DNA of 64,000 nucleotides from Galeruca laticollis (Eukaryota; Arthropoda; Insecta; Coleoptera; Chrysomelidae): assembly GCA_963921935.1 (NCBI GenBank), contig OY998175.1, positions 152,945,309 through 153,009,308 of the forward strand, read 5' to 3'. The position numbers and the translations under genes were made by a program. This document shows, piece after piece, positions 24,497 to 35,697 of this stretch. The first letter of the stretch is position 1, and every line of letters starts with the position of its first letter. Below the pieces are notes generated by a model, which ran no database searches, was not told the DNA's origin, and worked only from the letters and a program-made list of their open reading frames with translations.

Positions 24497-25592
24497 ATGG
24501 TTCTAACAACGGAAGAAAAAGTTTTTTTGGTAGAGCATTATTTTCGTTCATACGGAAAATGTCGTAATGATGGTTCAAGCTTAGAACAGGTGTCAATAAA
24601 ATATCAACAAAAATTTAATAAAGCAACTCCTAGTAAAAGTGTGATGTTAGCTGTTGTTGAAAAATTTCGTCGCACTGGTAGTGTATTGTGTCAACATAAA
24701 GGTTCTTCAGGTCGTCGAAAAACAGTATGCACTAACGAAAATGAAGGGCGTGTGCAATCACCTCAAAGAAGTCTTGTAAGAACTGCATGTAAACTCAACA
24801 TTAGTGAAACGTCTTTACGTCGCATGTTCAAATCAATTGGTGGTTATCCATACCGTATTCAAGTTGGACAACGACTAAATGCTGCGGACAAACGTGCAAG
24901 AGAAATTTACTGTGGTCGCATGTTGGGTTTAATTTACGAAGATCCCGAATTTTTGAAAAACATATGGTTTTCAGACGAGAGTCACGTTCATCTTAGCGGC
25001 TATATTAATCGAAAAAACAACCAGATTGCTTGGATTTGAACGTCCTGATGTCCACAGTCTTCGAGTTACCGTTTGGTGCGCGGTATCTGGTCATGGAATG
25101 ATTGGTTCTTATTTCGTTGAAGATGATAATCAGAATCCACTTACTGTCAACCAAGAGCGTTATAGAGATAAAATTATTATACTTTTTGTGAGAGATCTAA
25201 ATAACTTTTGCCGTGCACGAAATCTACAGTTTGTCACACAATGGTTCCAACAAGATGGTGCAACGAGCCATACAGCTGTGCGCACCTTAGACTTACTCCG
25301 TCAGCATTTCGATAATAGAATGATTTCTCGGGGAACAGACTTCGAATATCCTTCTCATTCACCTGATCTGACGCCACCTGACGCATACAGTTGGGGTATA
25401 ATGAAGGACAAAATATTTCACTCGGAAAATCCGCCGGCGAATATTGCCGAACTACGGGAAAGAATACAAAATATTTTTCGGCAGTTACATCAACCACTTT
25501 TTATAAATATGTTTATTGACTTACAAAATCGATATGAAGCTTGTTTGCGTCGAAATGGTGAACATTTTGAACACTTACATTACAGAAATTAA
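24497..25592 (+). pseudogene. mariner-family transposase, one frameshift
   Basis: The ATG at 24497 opens a 180-aa frame with an N-terminal helix-turn-helix region (TTEEKVFLVEHYFRSYGKCR), then RPNAADK-like QRLNAADKRAREIYCGRML and the first catalytic Asp in NIWFSDESHVHLSGY. One base is lost or gained near 25025-25040. The second frame reads GFERPDVHSLRVTVWCAVSG, the second Asp in WFQQDGATSHT, and the third in SPDLTPPDAYSWGIMKDKI. Counting from the sequence, 41 residues separate the second Asp from the Asp of PPDAY, which fits a DD41D arrangement. It cuts and pastes element DNA. Apart from the shift it looks intact, including stop and ends. Confidence 0.9.
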
Positions 25593-25610
25593 AAATTAAT
25601 TTTTATTTTT

Positions 25611-25636
25611 GGTACTGTTTATTTTGGCGGATACTG
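25611..25636 (-). repeat. mariner right terminal inverted repeat
   Basis: On the minus strand it reads CAGTATCCGCC..AACAGTACC, with one difference from the left end (CGG against CAG). TA follows. Confidence 0.9.
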
Positions 25637-26075
25637 TAAAATTCAAACGTGAATATCAAGAGTTCAGGCTTCAAAAACCAATACCAGTTCTCTATCCTGG
25701 ATTGTGGACAATAGTACAGAAGTTGTTAATTGCATTTCCTTCGTCCTATATGGCTGAGCGTGCATTCAGTGCAGTAACTGATTTGCTGCCAAAGAAGAGG
25801 AAAATACTATACATCACTGAACGTAGCGATTGATGTTAACGAAATTGGAACCCGATATTAACAAACTGGTAACACTCCACCAGCCTCAACCGCCTCATTG
25901 ATTTTTTCTTTATTATTAATTTTGTATTTCTTATTCAATTGCATTTCTTATTTCTATTGTGATTGTATTTCTTATTGATTCTGTGTTTATATTTAAAAGT
26001 TTAATAAACAATTTTTTCTACTTCCGATACTAAAACCGCACTTTGAACACGGGTTTGACATGCACAAAACGACTC

Positions 26076-26095
26076 TTTAAACACTAGTGTTTAAA
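26076..26095. repeat. Perfect 20-bp palindrome in hAT-1
   Basis: TTTAAACACTAGTGTTTAAA is its own complement. It lies between the transposase stop and the right end of hAT-1. A second looser inverted pair, CTTTAGTCAC..GTGACTAAAG, lies about 240-320 bases downstream (about 26327-26401). Confidence 0.7.
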
Positions 26096-26640
26096 ATGCG
26101 AAAAGTCACATCTCGTTTATCTTTTGTTTTTTCAAACGTCAAATCAAGTGTATCTTTTGTATGTTAAATTTCATATTCCGTGATAATTTTGTTACTCTGC
26201 GTCATTTGATTTGTCAGTCAGCTGTCAGCCATCATCCGTCATGTAATGAATATAATTCAAATATAATATAATTTTTTCCTTCCCGCGGGCGAAGAAAAAG
26301 TATAGTAAGCACCTCGTGTTATAAACGTCTTTAGTCACTCGTTACACAAGGAACTCGTTCCGCTTCGCTCCACTCGTGCCTAGTAAAACTCGTGACTAAA
26401 GTAACCTTTTTGACACTTGGTACTTATTATACTAATATTGTACATTTGGTAGTCGTTTAATAAATTTCTTCTTCATCATTCCTCTAAAATAAAATTTAGA
26501 CATTAACTGAAATTAAAGTTAAATACAGATCAATCGGGACGGTACAGATGATATTCAAATAAAGTTAACTACTTTGGACTAACCAGCGATTTTCGTTGAA
26601 ATTTTTGTTCTCTTCTATAGGGGGAGGTGGTCCAGAAAAG

Positions 26641-26654
26641 GTTGGGAACCACTG
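26641..26654 (-). repeat. hAT-1 right terminal inverted repeat
   Basis: GTTGGGAACCACTG reads CAGTGGTTCCCAAC on the minus strand, the classic end sequence of Charlie-like hAT elements. Confidence 0.9.
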
Positions 26655-26931
26655 GTTTAGACTGTCAGAAAATTGTTCTTGTCTCAATTTTTATTAATAA
26701 ATTTCATGCTCCTGTTAAAACTCTTGTGATGTTCTTGATGGACAATTTTCAAAACTTATTTTGGTGAGTCAATTGTCTTTTTTTCAAATATATTTTCAGC
26801 TTTAATAATTTGAAAAATTTTTGTCCATTGTAGATGTTCTGATGAAGGAAATAAACAATTTTCAAAAGCTCAACTAGTCAAAAAATAGTTTTCTTTTGAT
26901 CAGCCCTATATTGACAGGATCTAGTAGATTG

Positions 26932-26934
<3 letters not shown>

Positions 26935-26992
<58 letters not shown>
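26935..26992. repeat. (TA)n microsatellite
   Basis: About 58 bases of alternating AT follow the 3' end of PLE-1, a common way for these elements to end. Confidence 0.95.
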
Positions 26993-26994
<2 letters not shown>

Positions 26995-27261
26995 TTGACA
27001 TACTGAATGTATTTCATTTGGCTGTTCCATACTGTATATGACCTACAAAGTAACTTTATGCTACCAACGGGCTGGATAATACTTCATAACAAGTAAAAAG
27101 TCACCATATAGCAGGGGTGGCCAACTTGACTAGACCCAATATCTACTATTGACTCACGAAACCCTGTGTGATCTACCACTTACATATGTAATATTATGTA
27201 CTTCGTGAAATGTTAAATGAAACAGCATAGTTCAGTACACAATTATGTAGTATTTTTAATT

Positions 27262-29045
27262 TTACGGGTAAACATAAAACTGAAAATTATTCTTAATAGG
27301 TAAATACTCAGTGTATTGCATGTAAGCATCCTCCGCTAGATGATCAAAATCAGGTTTGTAGTTGGAAATTGCCAACCTCAAAGAATCCAATGTATGAGCG
27401 TCTGTCAAACGAGAACGGTGTTTATTTTTTGTTTGTTTTAAGTACGAAAATGCTGACTCACATAAATATGTTGAACCAAAACATGAATGCAGTTCTTCAA
27501 AACATTTCTTCAAATTTGGATATTTCTCGTTGGAAACCAATGCCTAGAAATCTAGACCTAAGGATGACCTTGTTTTTAGAAATATGTCGTAGCGCAGAGT
27601 AATAATTTCATTTTGAATAATCATGTGTTCCCCTTGAAATGTATCTGCAAATTTTGTAGCCATTTCATATATATCACTATGATCAATGGAATTATTAAAC
27701 GGATAACTGATGAATTCCACCAACTTCTCAATTTTTTTTTATCACTAAAGCGAATTTTGAAGTCTGATGCCACTGCCTCAATTTCTGCCGTGTGTTTGTC
27801 AGGAATGAAATTGTTTCTTTTCGATGTCAACAATCATAGACGCTGTTTGACTTTGAAATGCTGCAATAGCTCATCATTTCTGTTAATGTTTTATTCTTGC
27901 CCTGTAGTTCTAGATTTAACGTGCTCAGTTTTCTAGTAGTAAAATCTGCTAAAAATGCTAAATCATTTTTCCAGTTTAAATCACGCAATTGCTGTCCAAT
28001 AGATCTCGAAATCTTTGTAAAAACTTGCTTCGACTCTCAACCACCTTACATCAGTGTGCAATGCTAGCTCTGGTTCCTTCTCATCTAAGTGCTGTTTAAA
28101 GAGCCACCTTTGGAGAGATTTTCCTCTTATGGAATTTACAATCTTGAAAGAAATATCCATCACATGTTTTGTGTTTAGTCTCTTGCTAGCCAGTACTTGT
28201 TGATGAATTATGCTGTAGTAGCTAATTAAGTCTGGAAAATCTTCGTCTTTGTGACAAAGAGCAATAAAACCATTATGAATACCTGTCATTGCGGGAGCCC
28301 CATCAGTTGTCATTGATACGAGTTTATACAAAGGTAGCTTAATCTGGCTAATATATGCTTTTTTGAATTCCGTGAATATATCAAGGCCACGAGTTTTCCC
28401 TTTTAAGGAAACCATACTTAGCAGTTCTTCTTTAGTCGAAAAATCATCAAAGACCATCCGAATAAATATACGTAATTGAGCAGTATCTGTGATATCGGTT
28501 GACTTGTCAAGTTGTAGCGAAAAAGCAACACAGCGGACGATATCTTTTTGTAGTTGTTCGTTTATGTTTTTACTTATCGTTTCTATACGTCGCATCACAA
28601 TATTTCGAGACAGCTGTAAACAATGAATAGCTTTTTAAATTTCGTTTTTATTTTTGAAATTCACGAACAGCGAATCTGACACTGCTTCGAAAATTTCCTT
28701 AATATATTCGCCATCTGAAAAAGGTTTGCACTTTTGTGCAATTTTGTAGCTTACTTGAAAAGAAGGTTCAGTTGCAGCTTTACTTTGCTCAATAGGCCCA
28801 GAAAACATATTTCCTTGGACTTTTAATTGCGATTTCATTACTGGCAATTTACTCTTTCTTATTTCACTGTTAGGTGGAAAGTCAGTCTGATATTTACTAT
28901 GCATTGTTTTAAAATGTCGCTCTAAATTTCCTTTTTTGGGTATTACCACAGATGTATTGCATATTAGATAGCAGCAGTTTTCTTTCACCATAGTAAAAAA
29001 GTAGTCCAATTCCCATTCTTGATGAAAGTGATGTTTTTGATTTTT
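27262..29045 (-). pseudogene. hAT-2 transposase (BED finger, GTF2IRD2-like), broken
   Basis: Reading from about 29045: HHFHQEWELDYFFTMVKENC, then the BED finger (CYLICNTSV, ERHFKTMH), then a linker. A single in-frame stop (near 28633) interrupts the same frame before CLQLSRNIV. The catalytic region (28598-27981) has FSLQLDKSTDITDTAQLRIF, LVSMTTDGAPAMTGIHNGFI (second acidic residue) and HTDVRWLRVEASFYKDFEI. Frameshifts then lead through LAFLADFTTRKLSTLNLELQ to the C-terminal hAT dimerisation frame (27540-27262) with STYLCESAFSYLKQTKNKHR. Stops and shifts make it inactive. Confidence 0.85.
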
Positions 29046-30223
29046 TTAGAGCACATTTATCACGGATCTGCAAAAAATAGAATTAAAAATAAGTAACATA
29101 ACTCGTATAATAGTAGTAGTAATATCCTATCACCAATTCTATGTAATATAGGCGCCAACACGGAATAAAGAGACACATGGAAGTGGCATGTACTGACATA
29201 AGTTATGAAAACCTATGTTGTCAAACGCATACAGGTAATGCAAAATACGTGAACTGCACACAATGAAACTCTATTCATGATTCGACGACCAACTCCACTT
29301 TGAATTGAACTATTTATTTATTGTAATAAGGCTCAGATCTATTAAATGACAATGTCAATTGAGACACGGAACGCCCACATGGACTTCCAGTAAGCAGAGC
29401 GCGCTGTCTCCCAGTTCTGTGGGCGCGATTGACATGAACGCGGCATGTATGTTTAAAGTTCGGGAATGATCGGCTTTCTCAATTGAAGGGTACAGGGGCA
29501 AAACAAGTAAGGTCACACAAACAAAAAGTAAACAAAAAGTTGTTTAGGTAATTATTGGCATTTTAACATTTAAAAGTTAACAATTTTCTTAGGTTAGTAT
29601 CACTTAAACATATAAACTGATAATAGGAACTACGAGTAAATTTTATCTTTTATAGTTTTAATTTTAGTAATAAAAATTACGTTCTGAAATTTCTTAATTG
29701 ATTAAAAAATTTAATTAGTTCACTTTTTTGATATTTCTGGTTTTGCACATGTACCCTTCAATTGTATAGTTACAATATTAATAGGTAGGTTTGTTTGCAA
29801 TAGAACAATATTAAAAATATTATCTTACTTTATTTGATGAACCTTCAGAAGCATTTCTTTCTTCATTCGATGTTCCTTCGGCGTTTCTTTTTAACCACTT
29901 ATCCATAGCGTACGTACCTATGAGGCGCGATGCAGTCTAATCGTGATTTACATCGGTAGTCGTTGACGTCGTAATTCTACTAGTCTCTGTCGTCAACAGA
30001 CTGTCGACGGATTGACACCTGCACCGCCCCCGCCCCACACGCTTCCCGGTTATTGTTCATCGCGTGCCGAAAACAAAAGAGAGCTATTCTGCGTAGAAGA
30101 GAGGAGAAATAACTGGACGGAACGGCGTTTGAAAAATGATACGTGCAGTAGCTGGTAATTACGTTGGGCAGTCCGTTCTACGTTATATATTTTTTGCCTT
30201 GCCACGATCGACTGGACTTATAG

Positions 30224-30247
30224 TCGCGATCGATCAGTCGATCGCGA
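30224..30247. repeat. Subterminal palindrome of hAT-2
   Basis: TCGCGATCGA, a 4-base spacer TCAG, and TCGATCGCGA form a perfect 10-bp inverted repeat about 20 bases inside the right TIR. Subterminal repeats of hAT elements are often transposase binding sites; that role here is inferred. Confidence 0.8.
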
Positions 30248-30887
30248 TCTACCGGTTGGCCACCCCTGCCATATTGCATCCATGTCATCTCAGCATTGGA
30301 ACTAAGAACTATATTTTATATCTACCAAAATTATATTGAGTATGTAATTTGCTTTTTGGGAAAATTATAGTGTAAAAATTACTTTTACACCGATATTGTG
30401 TCTTTTTGGCACAATTAGAGTTTGAAATAAATGTGCTATAAGAAACGTATGAAACAATGTTGATCCATTCCATTTTGGTACATCTTTCAAGAACTATCTA
30501 TACATGCAAAAGTAATTTCCTGATTAAAAGTTATTTGGTACCTTTTTAAAGAAATTTGAACAAGCAATCAGAGATAAATTGTATAAACTGCAGAGGAAAA
30601 AAATCCAAATTGGTTGTGCTTCTATCTTATCGATACCATTGTCACATTATTTATAAATAAAACAGTTTTAATTCTATATAATTTGTTTTACTGATATTTA
30701 CAGGGAATCACATAAGATTATTGAATTACACATCAGTACATAAAATAGATTTTCAAAATTCAAAACGTACATATCAGTTTAAATTGCAACTAGAAAGTTG
30801 ATTTTTATTAAAATTCATAACATCATCAATAATCTTCACTGGTTTTAACTCGAATTTGACCGTTAAAATGGAGAAAATAAATAAATA

Positions 30888-32420
30888 CACTCACTGGCAG
30901 AAAAACGGACACCCCTATAATTTTAGATAAAAATTCCAAAATTTTATATTTGTTTTTATTTTAACTTTTGTCAACAATAGGCACGATTTGGTATATGTTT
31001 TCAAAGTATAGTTTGTTCAGAAAATGTTTTGGAAAGCCTTTATTTCAAGAGAATCATATTTATAAGCATTAACACAAAAAAATATATGATTAATTATCAT
31101 CAGAAACAATAAAAACACCAGTAGTAATCACTTCTGTGTCTAATTAATACCTCATATTATTTCCTCGAGTCTGTATAACTGTATTCATTCTTCTAGGCAA
31201 TACTGTCAATTAAGTCGAAAACTTCATTTTGAGGAATTGATTCCCATTCCTCTAAAAGAGCAAATCTGAGCTGATCCAAGGTAAGCAAAGCAGGTACCCG
31301 GCATCGAATCCATCTACCAAGCATGTCCCAAACACGCCCGATGGGATTTAAGTCGGGACTGCCTGGCCATGTCATTTGGGAAATACCGACTTTGTTTAAA
31401 TATTCTGTGACAATGCGGGCGGCATGAGGACGTGCATAGTCATGAATCAATATAAAGTTGTCCTCAATAAATGGTGCATATGGAACAACATAATCTTGCA
31501 GTACTTCATTTATGTATCTATCCACAGTCACAGATGATACCCCAGGGACTGACCATGTACAATTCTGTACGCGCCTCCAAATATATTCTAGCAAACACCA
31601 TAACTGAACCCACTTACTCTAGGGCTAAAAGTGCACTCGGCATATCGTTCACTTTTTCTTCTCCAGGCTTTTTACCATCCGGGGATCATTGACAAAATCT
31701 GGATTCATTAGTAAACAACACATGTCGTCTGTATTCCAATTTTGATAATCCGTAGCGAATTGTAATCTGGCTACTCAATGTTCCCTAGATAGTTCTGGTC
31801 CTCTTGTGGGTCTTCAAGATCTCAGATTAGCTTAATTCAACCATCTTCTGTTTGTTCACTAACATTTGCGTTCCTGATACGTTCAAGGTTGTTTCTAATC
31901 TCTACAGCAGTTAAGTGACGATTTTATAGTGCTGAAGATACAATAATACAGTTATTCCGATGAGTAGGTCTTCTCTGGGGACCAGTTCCAGGACGTCTAC
32001 TGTAAACTTCCGTCTCTATAAAACGTGTACATACACGTTGCACGGTATTGCGTAAAACCCCGAATATGTTAGCCACGCAACTTTGATTTCCATCATATGA
32101 GAGCAACAGTTTCTGCACTTAAACATCCTCTAATTAGCACTAATTGACACAAGCAAATAGTAAACACTTAACCCAATCTGACATTCCGAATACTTAATCA
32201 AAATTACATGGAATACTGAATTAAGGGCATTAGGATAACTATCACACTGTTAAGATTTTCGTGCAATATCTGAAATATGGTGAATTTGGAACACATTTCT
32301 TGATCAAAAGTCTTCAGGTTTGTTGACTTGATGTGTAAAACCAAATTATAATACAAATTAATTGATGAAGGCTTTTTTATTAAACATTTAGGGGGTGTCC
32401 GCTTTTAATGCTGTTGATTG
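30888..32420 (-). mobile_element. Tc1-like transposon
   Basis: The left end CACTCACTGGCAG..ACGGACACCCC (30888-30915) and the complement of the right end (32393-32420, CAATCAACAGCAT..GCGGACACCC) are imperfect inverted repeats, best conserved at the inner CGGACACC block. TA lies outside both ends (30886-30887, 32421-32422). The 1533-bp unit encodes a Tc1-family transposase on the minus strand. Confidence 0.85.
31193..32118 (-). pseudogene. Tc1-family transposase, degenerate
   Basis: The N-terminal frame (32118-31924) has a helix-turn-helix (NIFGVLRNTVQRVCTRF) and RRPGTGPQRRPT, the usual AT-hook-like linker. The C-terminal frame (31594-31193) has VQNCTWSVPGV, HDYARPHAARIVTEYLNKVG and MTWPGSPDLNPIGRVWDMLG. 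In active members the last motif reads PIE; here the catalytic Glu is Gly, so it would be inactive even without the intervening frame breaks (31924-31594). Confidence 0.85.
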
Positions 32421-32422
32421 TA

Positions 32423-33289
32423 TTCACTCAGTACTATCTAATTGGTATTAGAATACATACACTTCAAGACATCATGGAAAGCTATCTGTTGAAAATTTCG
32501 GAAAATGAACAATAGGATAAAAAAACTAAACAAAAACTTATCGGTTGACTCTAGTTAATGCAGGTCTCACCACCGAATCGGTATAGACAGAGGGAGGGAA
32601 GGAAAGTGGTTGTTTTCAACAATCGACATCGTTATTAAACTAACAATTTTATAAATATTTTAAACTAATTTCGACCTCAGATTTTAAATTGGAGCACGAC
32701 AAAGATTAACACATTTATTGGCCCTACTAGGTAGGCAACTTTTCATAAGATTATTGCAGGGTCATCAAACAAACTCATTGGAATCAGTCTCACATTGGAC
32801 ACGTCTCTGGGAACAGTAGTTATTTAATAAAAAGTGCTTACTGCATTTCTTATCTCACACACTTCTTAAAATTATCGAGGGACGTAAGTAAATATAACAA
32901 ATAGATTAACAACACTGAGCTTTTGTCAAATTATGTACAAACGTTTTTAAAGTTTCAAAATGAATTAAAAATTATAAAAGTTAGTTCTTCAAACGTGCAA
33001 ATAGTCCTGCTACTCCCATTCAGTGAGTACCAAATATCCAAATCAAGTTGCCAAACAACAAATATGAAGTTAAGGATGAGAAGAAAAACTCCAGAATACA
33101 TCAGCACATCACCATTCATTTGGTCGATAGCTTATTGGACTGAATTGTCAGTCCAATAAAGACATTAATAATAATAAACTATCCTGAAAAACCATAGTAA
33201 AACAAACACAACTGATAAATGTTGCCTTCAGATGCGAAATGTTTGAGGTAATTATTATGATACCTGAACCATGCAAAAACTTGAAGCTT
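32423..33289. other. No gene seen
   Basis: AT-rich sequence with no recognisable domain. It may hold eroded 5' parts of the jockey-like relic that follows. Confidence 0.4.
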
Positions 33290-34260
33290 CATCTTACCGC
33301 TTTATTTCACTATTACTCACAATATCAAAACGATTTCAACAAGTTCAGGCAAGAAGATTGAAACCAATAATGAAATAAAGGAAACTAATACCTGATCATC
33401 AGTTTGGATTTGGACAAAGCTACTGAACGATAGATAAGGTAGATTGAATAATAATCATCATAGATGGAAAATCTTTGCAGAAGTAGAAGTTTGGCACGAA
33501 GGACTCGAGTACAAAATGAAAAATCTATTGCTTAAACATTATTCATATTTAGATTTTTATAAAAAGAGTCTTCAAAATAAGATGACTTATTCTGAACTGA
33601 AAGAAATCAAAGCAGTGGTGACACAAGGAAGTATAACAGGTCCATTCCTATACCTATTACACAGTAGTGACATTTTTAACTTAGAATTTAATACTACAGC
33701 CACATTTGCTGATGCCACAGCTATTTTTGCTATAGGCAAAATATATAAAAAATTTACACTGCAAACTAACATTAGTCAGATTGATACATGGACTTGAAAA
33801 TGGAGAATCAAATCGAGTGGAGCAAAATAAACACATTAAAATTTACCAACAAGACTCCAATTAGACTAAATAATGCTCAGATACCAATACAGCAAAATAT
33901 ATGGGCACATATTACATGAAAGGCTATGCTGGAAGCCCCATGTCAAGAAAAACTGGAATCAAATTTAGAAAAATGTATAAACAACGTTCCACTCTGTCTA
34001 TAGATAAGGTATTCCTGTTATACAAGTGAATCCTAAAACCAGTATGAACTAAAATAGAGCAACATCTTAGATCAAAACAAAATACTAAGGAACATTGTCA
34101 ATGTTCCTGGGTATACTCGAAATAGTGCAGACCATTGGGACTTTGAAATGGATAATGTCAGCAGGACAACATCATAAACGTCTCTAAACCACGTGAATGT
34201 TGAGGCCATCCAGGTCCAATCAGACAAAAGGGCTTAAGAGAATGAAGTATGAGTAAGTAA
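33290..34260 (+). pseudogene. jockey-like LINE reverse transcriptase relic
   Basis: Plus-strand fragments in several frames read as a decayed RT: LTALFHYYSQYQNDFNKFRQ, VVTQGSITGPFLYLLHSSDI (the PQGSVLGP block), NTTATFADATAIFAIGK (catalytic FADD changed to FADA), ILHERLCWKPHVKKNW (thumb, YLG..LDRRLTWKEH type). The changed catalytic Asp and many stops mark it as old. The order and wording of the motifs fit the jockey clade. Confidence 0.65.
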
Positions 34261-34959
34261 AGCAGAGTATACTGTGGTGTCTTGGAACTACTGTTGAGCA
34301 AAACCCTTAGTTTTAAGAAACTAGTAAATCAGGTTAAATTAAAATTACTTATTGATAATAAATGATCAGATCATAATTAAAGAAAAACAAAACAAAAGTG
34401 ATATATGATATTATAAGAACATCGGGAAACATCTACATTGGTTAAAACACATATTATTGCTCTTGATACAACAATGAACGAATTGCGACTAGCAATTGTT
34501 CATACATGAATTGTCAGGCAGGAATAAGTAGTCCTCAAATTTTTAAAATAGTGGTGTCACCAATAGAAAATGACTAAATATCCCTTACAGTCAGAGCTAG
34601 TTTGTTCTAAAAGAATGCAACACCCAGTATCTAAATAAAGAGAAAACCTTCTACACATGATTGTCGGCTGCTAATTTAATGAGCTTTTCGCATTTTGATT
34701 CTATCTACCTCAATATACGGGATGATTTAATTTCTAATAAATTTCAGTATACATACAATCAAGAAAGGGATTGTCGAAATTGTTTGTATTGGACAACTAA
34801 CCTGAATATTCATGCAGAGTTAGAGCGTCATCTGTTATTGACTTTGTTTACAGTGTACCATTTTGTCAGTTTATCCAACAGTGTTTTGCGATTTTTTCAA
34901 TGTATCAAATGTTTCCAACTTATATAAGGCTTATATGATGAATTGATTTTATCCAAAAC
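34261..34959. other. No gene seen
   Basis: A plus-strand frame of 88 codons (34661-34927) has no recognised domain. Nothing else is supported. Confidence 0.3.
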
Positions 34960-35336
34960 ATGAACGGTGCAATCGAAAGCAGTCGACACGTGCGAGAATA
35001 TATGCCTCGGGTCGTGAATCATACAACTCAATTTAACATCGCTGATGTAAAGAAAATGTTTGAGATTCATTTTTGCATCTCACAAATTATTTAGTACCAT
35101 GTCAAATGATTATTGGAACGCCTATTTTCATGAATATCATTAAGGATAGATTTCTGACCAATGTGTCAATAAATGTTTTCAAAGAACCCTTGTATTGTCC
35201 TGATCTACTTCGGCCCACTTTTTTCTTTCCAAACTCAAAAGAATGGATTATATCGGAAGGAATCAAGAGAATAAATTTGGATGGATATTACATCATCAAC
35301 CAATTCCCAGTATTTTTTGAGAAACATTCAAATTAA
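34960..35336 (+). pseudogene. Possible mariner transposase relic
   Basis: Within the frame 35073-35336, FMNIIKDRFLTNVSINVFKE, then PLYCPDLLRPTFFFPNSKEW, resembles the third-Asp region of mariner transposases (PPYSPDLAPxDFFLFPKLK). The catalytic Asp position reads Thr. Upstream codons show no firm match and no ends were found, so this is a weak call. Confidence 0.35.
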
Positions 35337-35392
35337 CTATTTACAAATAAATTAAAATGATTAGTTTCATTTTCGGATATTATTATTATTTG

Positions 35393-35697
35393 CTAACTAC
35401 CGTCAGTCGCTGACGAATGGTGCGTCTTGAGGTGTTCCTTGAATTCATTGGATGTATTGAAATTACTCGTACAAAAACTACAACTAATTTTTTCTTCAAT
35501 GGTATTACTAGTCTCCTTGCCCTCTGTTTGTTTCGTATTGAAATTGTTGTCACATCGCGAATTGAGATTGTGGCGTTTCATGTGGGTAACTAAACAGCTA
35601 TTTTGGGTAAATGCTTTATTGCAGACTAAACACACGTAGGGTCGTTCTCCTGTGTGAGATCTTCGGTGAACTATTAACGTACTTGAACCATTAAAAC
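35393..35697 (-). CDS. ZAD zinc-finger gene, exon 5 (last)
   Basis: Acceptor CTCTACAG ends at 35698. The exon completes finger 6 (GFNGSSTLIVHRRSH), then linker TGERPYV, finger 7 CLVCNKAF..HMKRH, a spacer and finger 8 CSFCTSNF..HLKTHH, ending SSATDGS and TAG at 35395-35393. Joined to exon 4 the spacing of finger 6 is exactly C-x2-C-x3-F-x5-L-x2-H-x3-H, which is the main support for linking exons 16 kb apart. Confidence 0.85.

Larger units (their letters stand above)
24361..25636 (+). mobile_element. mariner-like element nested in hAT-1
   Basis: Inverted repeats of 26 bp (24361-24386 and 25611-25636) differ at one position and are flanked by TA on both sides (24359-24360, 25637-25638). The 1276-bp unit encodes one transposase on the plus strand. 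The insertion lies in the hAT transposase frame, so this mariner is younger than the hAT copy. Confidence 0.95.
23295..25833 (+). pseudogene. hAT-1 transposase (BED finger, hAT dimerisation region), broken
   Basis: The frame starts at the ATG at 23295 (MKMAESTSKLKKK). A BED zinc finger follows, with CLICRKVF and HLHKMH. An in-frame TAA near 23460 replaces a residue between them. The catalytic domain starts (CDYLKTCKFSIQLDEST) but most of it is deleted: the sequence jumps to RFFNLFDSVLEFLEENEQLR. A run of A near 23970 shifts the frame to IAYLTDLFKVFNQVNLQLQG. The C-terminal dimerisation region has SSYMAERAFSAVTDLLPKKR and is split after ELKV by the mariner at 24361. Removing mariner plus one TA restores the phase exactly. 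So stop, deletion, shift and insertion all hit this copy. Confidence 0.85.
22827..26654 (+). mobile_element. hAT-1 transposon with intact ends and 8-bp target duplication
   Basis: Ends CATTGGTTCCCAAC (22827-22840) and GTTGGGAACCACTG (26641-26654) are inverted repeats. They are flanked on both sides by GTTTAGAC (22819-22826 and 26655-26662), a perfect 8-bp target duplication as expected for hAT elements. The interior encodes a BED-finger hAT transposase on the plus strand, with a mariner inserted into its C-terminal part. The element lies in the 3' UTR of PLE-1. Confidence 0.95.
13740..26930 (+). mobile_element. PLE-1: Penelope-like element, expanded by duplication and a nested hAT
   Basis: Pieces of a Penelope-like element run along the plus strand: N-terminal domain (13777-14414 and the copy at 19152-19789), a bit of RT N-terminus (15921 and 21296), RT thumb and GIY-YIG endonuclease (21647-22519), and a 3' UTR that resumes after hAT-1 (26663-26930) and ends in a TA microsatellite. 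Both fingers-palm regions with the catalytic Asp box are missing, so the copy cannot be active. The 5.37 kb duplication repeats its 5' two thirds. A CTGATGA box at 26839 lies where Penelope 3' regions often keep a hammerhead-like motif. Confidence 0.7.
27112..30268 (-). mobile_element. hAT-2 transposon with TIRs and 8-bp target duplication
   Basis: CAGGGGTGGCCAAC at 27112-27125 pairs perfectly with GTTGGCCACCCCTG at 30255-30268. The flanks CCATATAG (27104-27111) and CCATATTG (30269-30276) match at 7 of 8 bases, a slightly diverged target duplication. The transposase is on the minus strand and resembles the family behind vertebrate GTF2IRD2/Charlie8. A perfect palindromic arm pair sits just inside the right end. 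Confidence 0.9.
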
